The notes beneath the pieces were generated by a model. It made no database searches and was not told the origin of the DNA. It worked only from the letters and a program-made list of their open reading frames with translations. From NCBI RefSeq assembly GCF_026262505.1, contig NC_067206.1:12047507-12111506 (forward strand): DNA of 64,000 nt. Reading direction: 5' to 3'. Both the position numbers and the translations under genes were made by a program. Of this stretch, positions 40,339 through 49,566 are shown one piece after another. Numbering within the stretch: position 1 is the first letter of the stretch; each line of letters opens with the position of its first letter. The DNA comes from Trichomonas vaginalis G3. Its lineage: Eukaryota > Parabasalia > Trichomonadida > Trichomonadidae.

Positions 40339-41424
40339 ATGAGCTTGAAAGAAGTATTCGAACAACATCCATGGAGGTCTTTTAAGAAATTCAATGAAGC
40401 TGCAAAGAGTTCGGGATTTACTAACAGAGCTGAAGTGAAAAGGTTCTTTGACAAAAATGTTGTACATCAAACAAAAATAAATCCTTACGACTACTTTTTA
40501 CCAATTTACTCCAACACTCCTGACGCATACCAATTTGACACTCTCATTCAAAGCAGAAAAGGAGGACATAAACCATTCCTCATCTTCATTAATGTTAACA
40601 CTCGCAAAGCTTTTGCGTATATAATGAGAAATAAAGGAACTCATGAAGTGTTAAGAGTTTTACAAAAGTTTGTAGCAGAACATAGCCCAAGTATTTTAAC
40701 ATCAGACCAAGACGGTGCATACCTCAGCAACGAAATCACAGAATTTCTCATTAAGCATAACATAACTCACTACACTACTGAAGACCATAACCATAACATA
40801 CTCGGTATCATTAACCGCTTCATAAGGACTCTCAGAGATTTAAATCAAGAGCGAGACTTTACCGAAGAAACAATGAAACATTTCATCGAAGTTTACAATT
40901 CCTCAACACATTCTACAACAGGACATACACCAAATTCAATGACACAACAACAAGAAGAAAAGTATATACAAAAGAAACGAAGTCAAACACAAAATATCAG
41001 AAATTCAACACAATTTACTCTCATTCCTGGAACAAAAGTTCGTGTAGTTCTTGACGACAAACCGTTGACAAAGAAACGTTTAAGGTTAAGTCGAAATTAT
41101 TATATCGTAGACTCTACGCAAGGTAATGGATATCTTATAAAAGCTGCTGACGACTCCATAGCATTTTACCCTCGTCATAAATTAGTCGAAAGTAGTAATG
41201 GCAAACTTGCTGAAACCATTGACGAAGCAAAGCGAGGAGTGGTTATTGAAATACTTGACTACAACATAAACGATGACACTTATAAAGTAAGATATGAAGG
41301 AGGCGTTGAAGATGTTATACCATCTAAGAACTTGAGAGAATCTAAACCAACTCATCTGGGACCATTAGAGCGGGAGTACTGGAAAGATAAAAACATGCCA
41401 GAAAGAATAAGAAAATTCTTCTAA
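40339..41424 (+). CDS. Maverick B integrase (rve/retroviral-type)
   Basis: The product is 361 aa. It would insert the element DNA into the host genome. The RNase H-like core begins YQFDTLIQSRKGG, continues through ILTSDQDGAYLS, and the following HNILGIINRFIRTLRDLN helix is typical of Maverick integrases. After it, an SH3-like segment (GTKVRVVLDDK ... YPRHKLVES) and a second small barrel (VVIEILDYNINDDTYKVRYEGG) form the C-terminal DNA- or chromatin-binding part. Looks whole in frame. Confidence 0.8.
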   Translation: MSLKEVFEQHPWRSFKKFNEAAKSSGFTNRAEVKRFFDKNVVHQTKINPYDYFLPIYSNTPDAYQFDTLIQSRKGGHKPFLIFINVNTRKAFAYIMRNKGTHEVLRVLQKFVAEHSPSILTSDQDGAYLSNEITEFLIKHNITHYTTEDHNHNILGIINRFIRTLRDLNQERDFTEETMKHFIEVYNSSTHSTTGHTPNSMTQQQEEKYIQKKRSQTQNIRNSTQFTLIPGTKVRVVLDDKPLTKKRLRLSRNYYIVDSTQGNGYLIKAADDSIAFYPRHKLVESSNGKLAETIDEAKRGVVIEILDYNINDDTYKVRYEGGVEDVIPSKNLRESKPTHLGPLEREYWKDKNMPERIRKFF

Positions 41425-41464
41425 ACTTTTTCGTTGGATGTAAATCAGACAAAAATATATTATA

Positions 41465-41510
41465 GGTGAAGAGGTGAGATTTCACCTGTTTTCTCACCTG
41501 TTTTTTCACC
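41465..41510. repeat. GGTGAA-type palindromic hairpin array
   Basis: Two GGTGAA/GGTGAGA units and three inverted TTTCACC/TCTCACC units between the integrase stop and the promoter of the next gene. Confidence 0.7.
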
Positions 41511-41593
41511 TCTTGAATTTTCGTGAATTTCCTTAAGATAGAAAAAATAAAGTTAGTTTTATTTTTATTTATTTTTTATTTTGTATAAAAGAT

Positions 41594-42559
41594 ATGATTT
41601 CAACAATCGGCACAACAACAATTCAAGCCGCGAACGGCGGGACTCTGTCCACAACAACTTCACCAAACTCGTTAGTCATGAATCCAACATCTATGTTAGT
41701 AGAGATGGAAAGCTTCATTCCTTCTTCATTTACTTTCGAAACAGAAATACAAAAAATTAAGCAGGAACTTTTAACAAGTAATTTAGACTGTAGTGCGAAA
41801 GATGAAACAAATGAACAGTATCTTTATGAAATGGAGGACCTCATCGACCATTTACCTAAACTACCTGAAATTCAGCATCAAAAACTAACTATTCCTGAAT
41901 TCGACGAAATTGAAGTCAAAGCAACTGACTCAGTAGAAATAAAGAAGTTCATACGTAAAGTAAATTATGAATTCCTTGGTTTTCATTGCAACCATAAAGT
42001 TATGGACAAAGATTGCGATATGGTATATAAGAATGTTTCTGACATATATAAATCTGAAGAATTTAAGACCTACGACAACTTTGTTTCGTTAGTTGCTGAA
42101 TGTGTTTGGGAAATAAGAGATAAAGATAGAAGAGGCAAAGTATGGAACGAACAACTAAGACCCGCTATGTTTGAGATGAAGAGAGCAATTGACGCTTTAG
42201 TTGTTCTAGCAGGTCAAATTTCAATGTATAATGCAAAAATGAACCCACAATGTTCAAAATGTAAAGCAGCAATAAGGAAATATAACTACTCCGTCAAAGA
42301 GATAGAAAGAATGCGAAACGACTATGCAGACTTAAAGAAAGAAGCAGAAAAGCCAGCAGAAGATAAAATGGACATGTTAGCATTTCTGAACAAAAACTAT
42401 CCAACAGTAGAAGATTTCCTTCTATCTGACGTCAAGAAGAAATATAAAGAGACTTTCGGCATTGTTAAAACTTTTGATATCCTCAGCGAAGAAATAGAAG
42501 CTACAAAACTGTTTAGGATTTCAAATATACATCGTACAATTCATGTAAAACGCTTGTGA
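41594..42559 (+). CDS. Maverick B coiled-coil protein of unknown function
   Basis: The product is 321 aa. The N-terminus is Thr/Ser-rich with an in-frame GC-rich insert at 41627-41650 that is absent from the A-type copy at 54242-54658. Further on are long helices, a CSKCKAAIRKY segment near residue 220 and a basic C-terminus (RISNIHRTIHVKRL). Promoter pattern TTTTTTATTTTGTATAAAAGAT before the ATG. No family recognised. Looks whole. Confidence 0.6.
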   Translation: MISTIGTTTIQAANGGTLSTTTSPNSLVMNPTSMLVEMESFIPSSFTFETEIQKIKQELLTSNLDCSAKDETNEQYLYEMEDLIDHLPKLPEIQHQKLTIPEFDEIEVKATDSVEIKKFIRKVNYEFLGFHCNHKVMDKDCDMVYKNVSDIYKSEEFKTYDNFVSLVAECVWEIRDKDRRGKVWNEQLRPAMFEMKRAIDALVVLAGQISMYNAKMNPQCSKCKAAIRKYNYSVKEIERMRNDYADLKKEAEKPAEDKMDMLAFLNKNYPTVEDFLLSDVKKKYKETFGIVKTFDILSEEIEATKLFRISNIHRTIHVKRL

Positions 42560-43199
42560 AAAAAAGAGGTGAAAAATTAGGTGAAAAAAGAGGTGAAATC
42601 TCACCTCTTCACCTAAATTATATTTTTGGTCATTTACACTCATTTACGAAGAAGTCATGACAAAGCATTTACGATGAAATCTTGACAAGGCATTTACGAA
42701 GAAGTTATGACAAAGCATTTACGAAGAAGTTATGACAAAGCATTTACGAAGAAGTTATGACAAAGCATTTACGAAGAAGTTATGACAAAGTCATGAGGGT
42801 GAAAAATTAGGTGAAAAAAGAGGTGAAATCTCACCTCTTCACCTAAATTATATTTTTGGTCAAAGCTTCCACGAGAGAAAAGATTCCTCATTTGCTAAGG
42901 ATTCCAAAAATGAAAAAATCGTTGATTTCGGCTGAGAAAAAACGGCAAAAACCCTTCTTCCACGGGAACAAAGAAATAAAGAAGAAATAAAGTAAATTTT
43001 TTATTTATTCCCGTGGAAGATAGAGCACTTTTATGACACTTTTTATTCACGACAAACAAGACAAATAAAGAAAATAAGAAAATACGGCGCTGTCGCGGTT
43101 CGAACCACAGACCCTGACCCCTCCATAACACCACCTTAGACCACTGTGCTACGTAGCCTGTCGACATAAGATTTTATAAATTGCATATTTGACGTAAAT
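42560..43199. promoter_or_regulatory. Central non-coding region of Maverick B: hairpins, iterons, inverted repeat
   Basis: The largest non-coding gap inside Maverick B, close to the exact midpoint of the element (about 43062). Contents: hairpin array at 42568-42613; six 25-bp direct repeats of the type CATTTACGAAGAAGTTATGA at 42641-42790; a second hairpin array at 42798-42843 in the same orientation; a 12-bp inverted repeat CTTCCACGGGAA at 42957-42968 / 43008-43019; and a tRNA-like sequence at 43086-43158. The layout resembles replication or partition control regions; function unknown. Confidence 0.6.
43086..43158 (-). ncRNA. tRNA-like sequence (A and B boxes), probably not a working tRNA
   Basis: On the minus strand it is 73 nt with a good A box (TAGCACAGTGG) and B box (GGTTCGAACC) at tRNA spacing. 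The first and last three bases pair (GGC/GCC). The anticodon arm and T stem do not fold properly. It could be a tRNA relic or a pol III promoter-like element. An A/B-box-driven small RNA is possible but unsupported. Confidence 0.3.
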
Positions 43200-43574
43200 T
43201 TATTTCCATCTGGCTTCCCACTGCATAAGATATTCATACGTGTTTGTAAGACATTCATTAAACTTCTTTTCTATTGCATCTAATCTTGCGTTATTTTTTT
43301 CAATAACTTGTCTGTATTCTTCATCATCTCCAGCAGTGTTTGGGTCTTCACGTTTAAAATATTCATTGTTAACCAATTTTTTATCTACAAATTTTATTAG
43401 TGTTTGATTCACTTCGTTATGATAACGGTCATATTCTTTCAATACGTAAGTGAAGACAAAATGCGTCGTACCTTCAATCTTAAAGCTTAAAGAACTTTCA
43501 ACACAGTTTTGAGGGTCTGTCAGTGCGTCAATGAGATAGTATTCGAAGTCAGTCAATAATCTTTTTAAAGTCAT
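43200..43574 (-). CDS. Small helical Maverick B protein, unknown
   Basis: The product is 124 aa, mostly helical (LTDFEYYLIDALTD, VIEKNNARLDAIEKKFNECL), divergent from the KilA-N gene. The promoter pattern ATTTTATCCTGTATGAA precedes the ATG and mirrors that of the opposite gene. No family recognised. Confidence 0.5.
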   Translation of the reverse strand: MTLKRLLTDFEYYLIDALTDPQNCVESSLSFKIEGTTHFVFTYVLKEYDRYHNEVNQTLIKFVDKKLVNNEYFKREDPNTAGDDEEYRQVIEKNNARLDAIEKKFNECLTNTYEYLMQWEARWK

Positions 43575-43681
43575 TTCATACAGGATAAAATTTAATGTTG
43601 TGAAGAAATAGTGTTTATCTCAAAAAAAATAAAGTTAGTTTTTATTTTATTTATTTTTTTATCCTGTATGTAAAGACAGAT

Positions 43682-44542
43682 ATGTCAACATTAGAGAACA
43701 CAACAACTGCTATCGTTCATGAAGTCATAAATGAAGAATACGAATACATACAGTATAACAAACAATTGAGACTCATTCGTTCTGTCAAAGACGACATGTA
43801 CCAAATGCAAAGTATTTTGACGGCTTGTTTTGCTCCAGATACTAAGCTTCCTAAAGACTGGTTTAGGAACCAAAGCACCATAGAACTATTAAGTGAAGCA
43901 CAGCGAGACGTACTTTTTTCTGAAAACAGTGAAGAACAGCGAGTAGGTAAAAAATCCCAGTCGCCAAAACTCTATGAAAACCGTGAAAAATTGCCAAACG
44001 GTTTGAGAGGATATTATGTTCATAGACTTTTAGTAAATGCAGTTGCAATGTGGGCTTCACCACGTTATGCTTGGAATATTTACAAACTTCTTGACGAACT
44101 TCACAGACAAGAACGTGGAGAGATGGAAAAGAAACTTCAAGCAAAAGATGAAGTCATTGAATCCAAAGACAAAAGCATACAGAAAAGAATACCGCGTTCA
44201 GTACCAAAAGGAAAGGAAAAGAACTATAAGTATATGATTTATACTGAAGAGTTGGAGAATGAAGAAGACAGAGATATGGTTATGTTGCATTTAGTCAGAA
44301 GAAACAACAAAAGCTTTTACGACCTTGCTAAAATATATAAATCTGACAGAAACTGGTTCTATCGTGAAAACTTACCGATTTCAATGACACCGAATGAGCA
44401 AATAAAAGAAATTGTCAAAAATACTCTTCCTCAAACACACTATGACATCAAAGGTTGCACAATACTTACCTTCAAAGAAGACTTACCATTACTGAAGGAA
44501 AAAATAACAGAATATTTCGATAACTTCAAAGAGGAAGAATGA
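43682..44542 (+). CDS. KilA-N domain protein of Maverick B
   Basis: The product is 286 aa. Residues about 90-145 match the KilA-N DNA-binding pattern: a polar start, then LRGYYVHRLLVNAVAMWASPRYAWNIYKLLDEL (G.yvh..l.n..a.W.s..ya..v...l). A Lys/Glu coiled coil (about 145-180) and a C-terminal alpha/beta domain (YKYMIYTEELE ... LAKIYKSDRNWFYREN ... DIKGCTILTF) follow, a layout seen in large DNA viruses and phages. The likely role is sequence-specific DNA binding in replication or gene control of the element. Looks whole. Confidence 0.65.
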   Translation: MSTLENTTTAIVHEVINEEYEYIQYNKQLRLIRSVKDDMYQMQSILTACFAPDTKLPKDWFRNQSTIELLSEAQRDVLFSENSEEQRVGKKSQSPKLYENREKLPNGLRGYYVHRLLVNAVAMWASPRYAWNIYKLLDELHRQERGEMEKKLQAKDEVIESKDKSIQKRIPRSVPKGKEKNYKYMIYTEELENEEDRDMVMLHLVRRNNKSFYDLAKIYKSDRNWFYRENLPISMTPNEQIKEIVKNTLPQTHYDIKGCTILTFKEDLPLLKEKITEYFDNFKEEE

Positions 44543-44596
44543 AGTCACGACAACATTAACGAAGAAGTCACGACAACATTAACGAAGAGAGAATGA

Positions 44597-44630
44597 GGTG
44601 AAAAAACAGGTGAAATCTCACCTCTTCACC
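44597..44630. repeat. GGTGAA-type palindromic hairpin array
   Basis: Lies between the convergent 3' ends of the KilA-N gene and the next minus-strand gene. It is preceded by two copies of a 23-bp direct repeat (AGTCACGACAACATTAACGA type, about 44543-44588) related in sequence to the central iterons. Confidence 0.65.
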
Positions 44631-44646
44631 AAAAATATATTTTTGG

Positions 44647-45120
44647 TTAAATAGCTTCAGGGTCAATTTCTTCAACCATTTCACTTCCTTCGTCAATGTC
44701 AATAGAAGCTTCTTCAACCTTTGGTAAGAACTTTTGTATAACATCTTTGTTCGTTATTGTCTTCAGAGATGAAGGATAATATTTCACAGATGTTTCACCC
44801 TTCTTATATTCTTTCTGTTCGGAAAGATTCATAGCAATACTGAAGAAGTCAATGTTGGAGTTCTTTATAACAGTATAATGAGTATCTTTGACATTCACGA
44901 AGAAACCCTTTTGTTTCAAAACTACTGCTAACTCTTGTGAAGTATAACGTTTGCGGTCAATGACAATAGCTAATGGTCTGACATACTGACCGAACTTAGA
45001 TTCTTTCACAAACTTCTTGTTAAAGATAACATTAACGTTTGAGAACCATTGAACTCATTCTTGATGGCAGTAGCGAGAGCATTGTATGAAAAGAACTTGC
45101 AATCTTGCATGTGTTTCATT
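44647..45120 (-). pseudogene. Maverick B gene of unknown function (probably broken)
   Basis: The main open part encodes about 120 residues: YVRPLAIVIDRKRYTSQELAVVL, FFVNVKDTHYTVIKN, then an acidic C-terminus. The helix-strand layout with TSQELAVVLKQKGF could be a winged helix. About one break towards the start. Confidence 0.4.
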
Positions 45121-45207
45121 AAAATAAAAATATTAAATTATTTTGAAAAATAACTTAAAAAAATGTAATCTAATTTTTCAAAAAATATTTTTTATCCGAT
45201 AGAAAAG

Positions 45208-45585
45208 ATGACAGAAAAATTAACTTTTTACATAGCGCCAGACCCTTCTTGCCCACATCCTTTTAAGCCACAATATATAGACATAGAACTAAATAGAGAA
45301 AGCGAAATTCCACAATATATATACATAGAACTAAATAGTGAAGGCGAAATTCTACAAACAGAAGAAAGCGAAATTCCACAAACATATAGAGACCTAGATA
45401 ACGAAAATGGATATGCGCTATTCTGGTTAGATTGTCCTTATAAAATGTATGAAAAAAAGGCTTTATATGAAGAATATAGAAAATATTGTCATGAAAACGA
45501 TATAAGACCAAGCTCTAGAGAAAAATTCTATGCTGGTATAAAACATCTTTTCGAAGTTCGGAATGGCAAATATATAAAGAAATAA
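45208..45585 (+). CDS. Small Maverick B protein with primase-C-terminal-like winged helix
   Basis: The product is 125 aa. Residues 20-70 carry an internal repeat (YIDIELNRESEIPQ / YIYIELNSEGEILQ). The last 45 residues (ALYEEYRKYCHENDIRPSSREKF ... LFEVRNGKYIK) look like the winged helix found at the C-terminus of D5-type primase-helicases, here standing alone just upstream of polB. Promoter TTTTTTATCCGATAGAAAAG before the ATG. A replication accessory role is inference. Confidence 0.5.
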   Translation: MTEKLTFYIAPDPSCPHPFKPQYIDIELNRESEIPQYIYIELNSEGEILQTEESEIPQTYRDLDNENGYALFWLDCPYKMYEKKALYEEYRKYCHENDIRPSSREKFYAGIKHLFEVRNGKYIKK

Positions 45586-45636
45586 TTTTTCTAAGTTTAT
45601 TTTTTCGAAAAAATATTTTTTTATTTCCTACTAAAG

Positions 45637-48600
45637 ATGTATCGGAAGTTGTCTAAGTTAGAACACTCGGAAATAAAACAACTTCTTACAGAAGCTAATA
45701 TAGATGTTGCAAAACATTACGCGACAAACAAAAAAGCACTCGCTGACTTCATTAAAGACTACAATGGTGCAATAAGTTATGATAGAATTCATGAGTTCAT
45801 AAAGCCGCAACGCGGCGAGGACGAAGTCCATGCAAGAGCATTTCCTTTAAATGACATTGCTATTGACTTATATCATAGACGTTCAGTACCTCATGAAGTA
45901 AGAAGAGAAATGTTTGACATAACAAATGCGAACGTTGGTCATACTCGTAAAGCTCTTTCGCATGATGTTCGTCAAGAAATGTTTGACATAACAAATGCAA
46001 ACGTTGGTGAAACAAGAAGAAGAGACGACACACTGAAACAACAGAGAAGAGAGATGTTTAAAAGTGCTATAGAACAAGTTCGCAAAGCTAACGATGTCAT
46101 TCGTTCCATTGACGACAAACCAAAAGAAGGTGAGAGATGGTTAAAGAAAGATGAAGAGAATAGGAAGAGAAATGTGAAGTCAGGCAATAGACTCATTGAC
46201 TTTAACATCGAAGCTTTAGATGAACCAAACAGAGAATATTTACACAAACATTTCGGTAAGGTTTTCATGAGACTCTTAGAGAAAATTAAAATAAACTCGC
46301 AACAAAGATGGATGGTATGTTATAAACTTGGTGGAAAGTATGAATGTTCTACGTTAAACCTCAATAATATTGGAACATTACTACATCAGCTCTTGAAGGA
46401 GAACTTTATATCAGAGATAGAAGCAAATGCTGCAGGTATTGTTGAAATGCACTATGACTTCTTCTTGACAAACATAAAGAATCTTACTGAAATAAAGATG
46501 TATGATTTAACAGAATATGAAGGCTTAACGATGTCAGATGTAAAGAAAGGCAAACCAAAAAAGAGACCATATAGAGATGAAAGCACACTGACAAATGACC
46601 AGAAAGCCATTTTGGAAGCTCTTAAGCAAACAGGAAACCCAGCACTTATAGAAAGCTTTTGGAAAGATAATGGTGAAAAGAAGTTTTATAAGAAGAGAAG
46701 CGGTCAGTTATGGAAGTATCTTTGCACATTACCTATAAATCTTGAACGCTACCAAATCTTCAATGAACTGAACAAAAGAACTGCAATACTTATGACAGAG
46801 GACAATTGTTTCGTTTATGCTTGCATTCAGGCTGGAGTAAATGAAGAAACTATTGACCACATGAGAGAAGTCATTCGTGTTAGAGACTTTCCTCAAAGTA
46901 AAGTACAAGAAATTTCTGACGCAACAGGTATAGCATTTAATGTTACCATTGGTTATTTCAATGACTCAAGACATAATGAAATAAAGAGATATATACCAAA
47001 AGAATGCGAAACTGTTAGAACTATTGACTTACTTCTTGTTGAAGACCACTACATGCTAAATGAAAGACTTCCAATGACAACATACTTCATTCGAAACTAT
47101 AAAGAAATTCTCAAAGCTTGTGGTGGAATGAACATTGAGAAACAGATGAAGATTTATACAAAGAGAGAAGATAAATATGTAGTTCGTTATGATAGAACAA
47201 CACCGTTATGGGATGTTATGAAAACATTGTGGGAGTGCAAATATTTCGAACCTATTTCTTATGGAGAACTTTTCACATATACTACTGACTTATATAAACA
47301 GAACCTTGCACCATTTAAAGATTTGACATATGCTCCAAAGTATTGTGTACAACTGAAGAAGAAAGCAGAGTCAAAAGAAGTAAATAAAGCTAAATGTAAA
47401 TTCATTCCTGAGCACGTTTTCTTTGCTGACTTTGAGTGTAGTACGGATGGCTTTCATAAAGCTTTTAACATCTGTTATGACAGTGAAGATGGTTCAGTGA
47501 GTGAAAGCATTTGGGGTCAAAACTGTGCAACAGAATTTTTGGAAAGACTCCCTGACAAGAGTTTAATATATTTTCACAACCTCAGTTATGACATAAACTT
47601 CATCTTAAGACACATGACAGAAGTGAAAGGAACTCCCATCATTAAAGGTTCACGAACAATGCAAATAACTGGTTTATATAAAGGACGGGCAATTATTATA
47701 AAAGACTCTTACAGTGTTATAAATAAGAAGCTTAAACTATTTCCTGCTATGTTTAACTTACAAACAGGACCGAAAGAAGTATTTCCATATAACTACTACA
47801 GCAGTGTTTTGTTAGCAAATGACAACAGAACTGGTGTCATTTCTGAAGCATGTAAGTTTATCCGGGATGCAGATACATTTATGAAAAACATAGATTCCAT
47901 CAAAGGTTGCAGAATAGATGAGAACCACTTCGACTTAGAAAAATATAGCACGTTTTACTGCAAACAAGATGTAAGAATTTTAAGAGAAGGTTTTGTAAAG
48001 TTCCGCAATGACTTATTGAAAGAGTTTGATTTAAACGTTTATGACTACGTTAGTATTTGTTCAATTGCTAACAAATTGTTTGAGAACAGAGTATACTTCC
48101 CGAATGGAAATCTTTATGACCTCTCAAATAAACCAAGAGAATTTATTTCGAGATGCATTCAAGGTGGAAGATGTATGTTGTCAGATAACATGAAACAAAA
48201 GAGCAAAAAGAAACTCATTGCTGACTTCGACACTGTTTCATTATATCCTTCAGCTATAGCAAGACTTTATACTTTAGAAGGTATTCCAAAAGTATTGAAG
48301 GAAGAAATGTTAAACACAGAGTATCTCATGAGACATTTATTCGATGATGACCAAAAGGAACCCATTGGTGAAAAGTTTATGTCTGGCTTCTTTGTTCTCA
48401 TTAAGATAACAGAGATTGGTATACCCAGACACTTTCATTTAATAGTTTGCGACCCTGAACTAAATCCAGAACTTAACGTTCCAAGAAGTTCAAACACTTG
48501 CTGTCTCATGTATGTTGACCATATAACATTACAAGACCTCATAAAATATCAAGGTGTCAAATGTGAAGTGTTGCAAGGATACTATTACGATGGAAACAGA

Positions 48601-49485
48601 GATATGAGAATAAGAGATGAAGTAAAGAAGTTGTTTGAGTTAAGGTTAAAGTATAAGAAAGAAGAAAACCCCTTACAAGAAATTATAAAACTCATTCTGA
48701 ACAGCATTTATGGCAAAACTATTCTATCTCCTATTGAGTCAAAAATAACCATAGTAGATGACAAAGATGCTATAAGATATGCTATAAGAAATTACAACCA
48801 TATAGTGAAGTTCGAAGGTTTGGATGGTTCAGATAAAACTATTTTCAAGCTAACGAAAAGCATTTGCAGACACTTTAACTTCTGTCCACTTGGTGTTAAT
48901 ATTCTGTCTATGTCAAAACGTATTATGAATGAAGTATTCTGTACTGCAGAGGACATGGGTCTTCAAATATTTTACCAGGATACCGACAGTATGCACTTAT
49001 ATAATGAAGACATCCCAAAGCTTGCAGCAGAGTTTAAGAAGAGATACGGTAGAGAACTTATAGGAAAGAACCTTGGTCAATTTCATAGCGACTTTGCAGA
49101 AATAACACCTGGAAAACAAAGTTTAGCTTATAAAAGTATTTTCTGTGGAAAGAAGACCTACATAGACTTACTCACGAATGATTTAAATGAAGTTGCATTT
49201 CACTGCAGAATGAAAGGCGTGAAGCAAGATGTTATTGCTTTAACCGCTAATGAAATGTTTCCTGAAGCTATACAATGCTATTACAATGAAGATAAGAACA
49301 TTCACATACCTGTTGGAACATATGACAAAGACTCTGAGTTCAGTTTAATGAAACTTTACAAAGCACTTTATGATGGTCAAGAGATTGCATTCGACTTATG
49401 TAAGTCATGTCAACCTTGCTTTGCTGAAAAGTTCAACTTTTCAATAACGACTAAAACAAGCTTTATTCGTAAGTTGAAGTTCTGA
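45637..49485 (+). CDS. Protein-primed DNA polymerase B of Maverick B
   Basis: The product is 1282 aa and looks whole. It would copy the linear element DNA from its ends using a terminal protein as primer. The 3'-5' exonuclease motifs are FFADFECSTDG (near residue 595), YFHNLSYDINF (near 650) and YCKQDVRIL (near 775). The polymerase motifs are ADFDTVSLYPSAI (A, near 862), LILNSIYGKTILSP (B, near 1022) and YQDTDSMHLY (C, near 1113), then KSIFCGKKTYIDL. The long N-terminal region (about 590 aa) is usual in Mavericks and may contain the terminal protein. A GC-rich mini-palindrome (GCCGCAACGCGGC, near 45803) is inserted in frame near residue 58. Confidence 0.9.
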   Translation: MYRKLSKLEHSEIKQLLTEANIDVAKHYATNKKALADFIKDYNGAISYDRIHEFIKPQRGEDEVHARAFPLNDIAIDLYHRRSVPHEVRREMFDITNANVGHTRKALSHDVRQEMFDITNANVGETRRRDDTLKQQRREMFKSAIEQVRKANDVIRSIDDKPKEGERWLKKDEENRKRNVKSGNRLIDFNIEALDEPNREYLHKHFGKVFMRLLEKIKINSQQRWMVCYKLGGKYECSTLNLNNIGTLLHQLLKENFISEIEANAAGIVEMHYDFFLTNIKNLTEIKMYDLTEYEGLTMSDVKKGKPKKRPYRDESTLTNDQKAILEALKQTGNPALIESFWKDNGEKKFYKKRSGQLWKYLCTLPINLERYQIFNELNKRTAILMTEDNCFVYACIQAGVNEETIDHMREVIRVRDFPQSKVQEISDATGIAFNVTIGYFNDSRHNEIKRYIPKECETVRTIDLLLVEDHYMLNERLPMTTYFIRNYKEILKACGGMNIEKQMKIYTKREDKYVVRYDRTTPLWDVMKTLWECKYFEPISYGELFTYTTDLYKQNLAPFKDLTYAPKYCVQLKKKAESKEVNKAKCKFIPEHVFFADFECSTDGFHKAFNICYDSEDGSVSESIWGQNCATEFLERLPDKSLIYFHNLSYDINFILRHMTEVKGTPIIKGSRTMQITGLYKGRAIIIKDSYSVINKKLKLFPAMFNLQTGPKEVFPYNYYSSVLLANDNRTGVISEACKFIRDADTFMKNIDSIKGCRIDENHFDLEKYSTFYCKQDVRILREGFVKFRNDLLKEFDLNVYDYVSICSIANKLFENRVYFPNGNLYDLSNKPREFISRCIQGGRCMLSDNMKQKSKKKLIADFDTVSLYPSAIARLYTLEGIPKVLKEEMLNTEYLMRHLFDDDQKEPIGEKFMSGFFVLIKITEIGIPRHFHLIVCDPELNPELNVPRSSNTCCLMYVDHITLQDLIKYQGVKCEVLQGYYYDGNRDMRIRDEVKKLFELRLKYKKEENPLQEIIKLILNSIYGKTILSPIESKITIVDDKDAIRYAIRNYNHIVKFEGLDGSDKTIFKLTKSICRHFNFCPLGVNILSMSKRIMNEVFCTAEDMGLQIFYQDTDSMHLYNEDIPKLAAEFKKRYGRELIGKNLGQFHSDFAEITPGKQSLAYKSIFCGKKTYIDLLTNDLNEVAFHCRMKGVKQDVIALTANEMFPEAIQCYYNEDKNIHIPVGTYDKDSEFSLMKLYKALYDGQEIAFDLCKSCQPCFAEKFNFSITTKTSFIRKLKF

Positions 49486-49566
49486 GGTCATTTATTTTTG
49501 TCAGCAATGAGGTCATTTGTGATAAAAATAAGCCGCTAGCGGCATGGGCGAAGCCTATGTGGTCAT

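Noticed and set aside
42641-42790. Six evenly spaced 25-bp repeats as a possible CRISPR array
   Set aside because: The repeats are contiguous with no unique spacers, and the locus is a eukaryotic Maverick.
43086-43158. Functional tRNA gene
   Set aside because: Only the A and B boxes and three terminal pairs fit; the anticodon arm and T stem do not form.
42895-43167. 90-codon frame over the central region of Maverick B
   Set aside because: It runs through the inverted repeat and the tRNA-like sequence, with no promoter motif.
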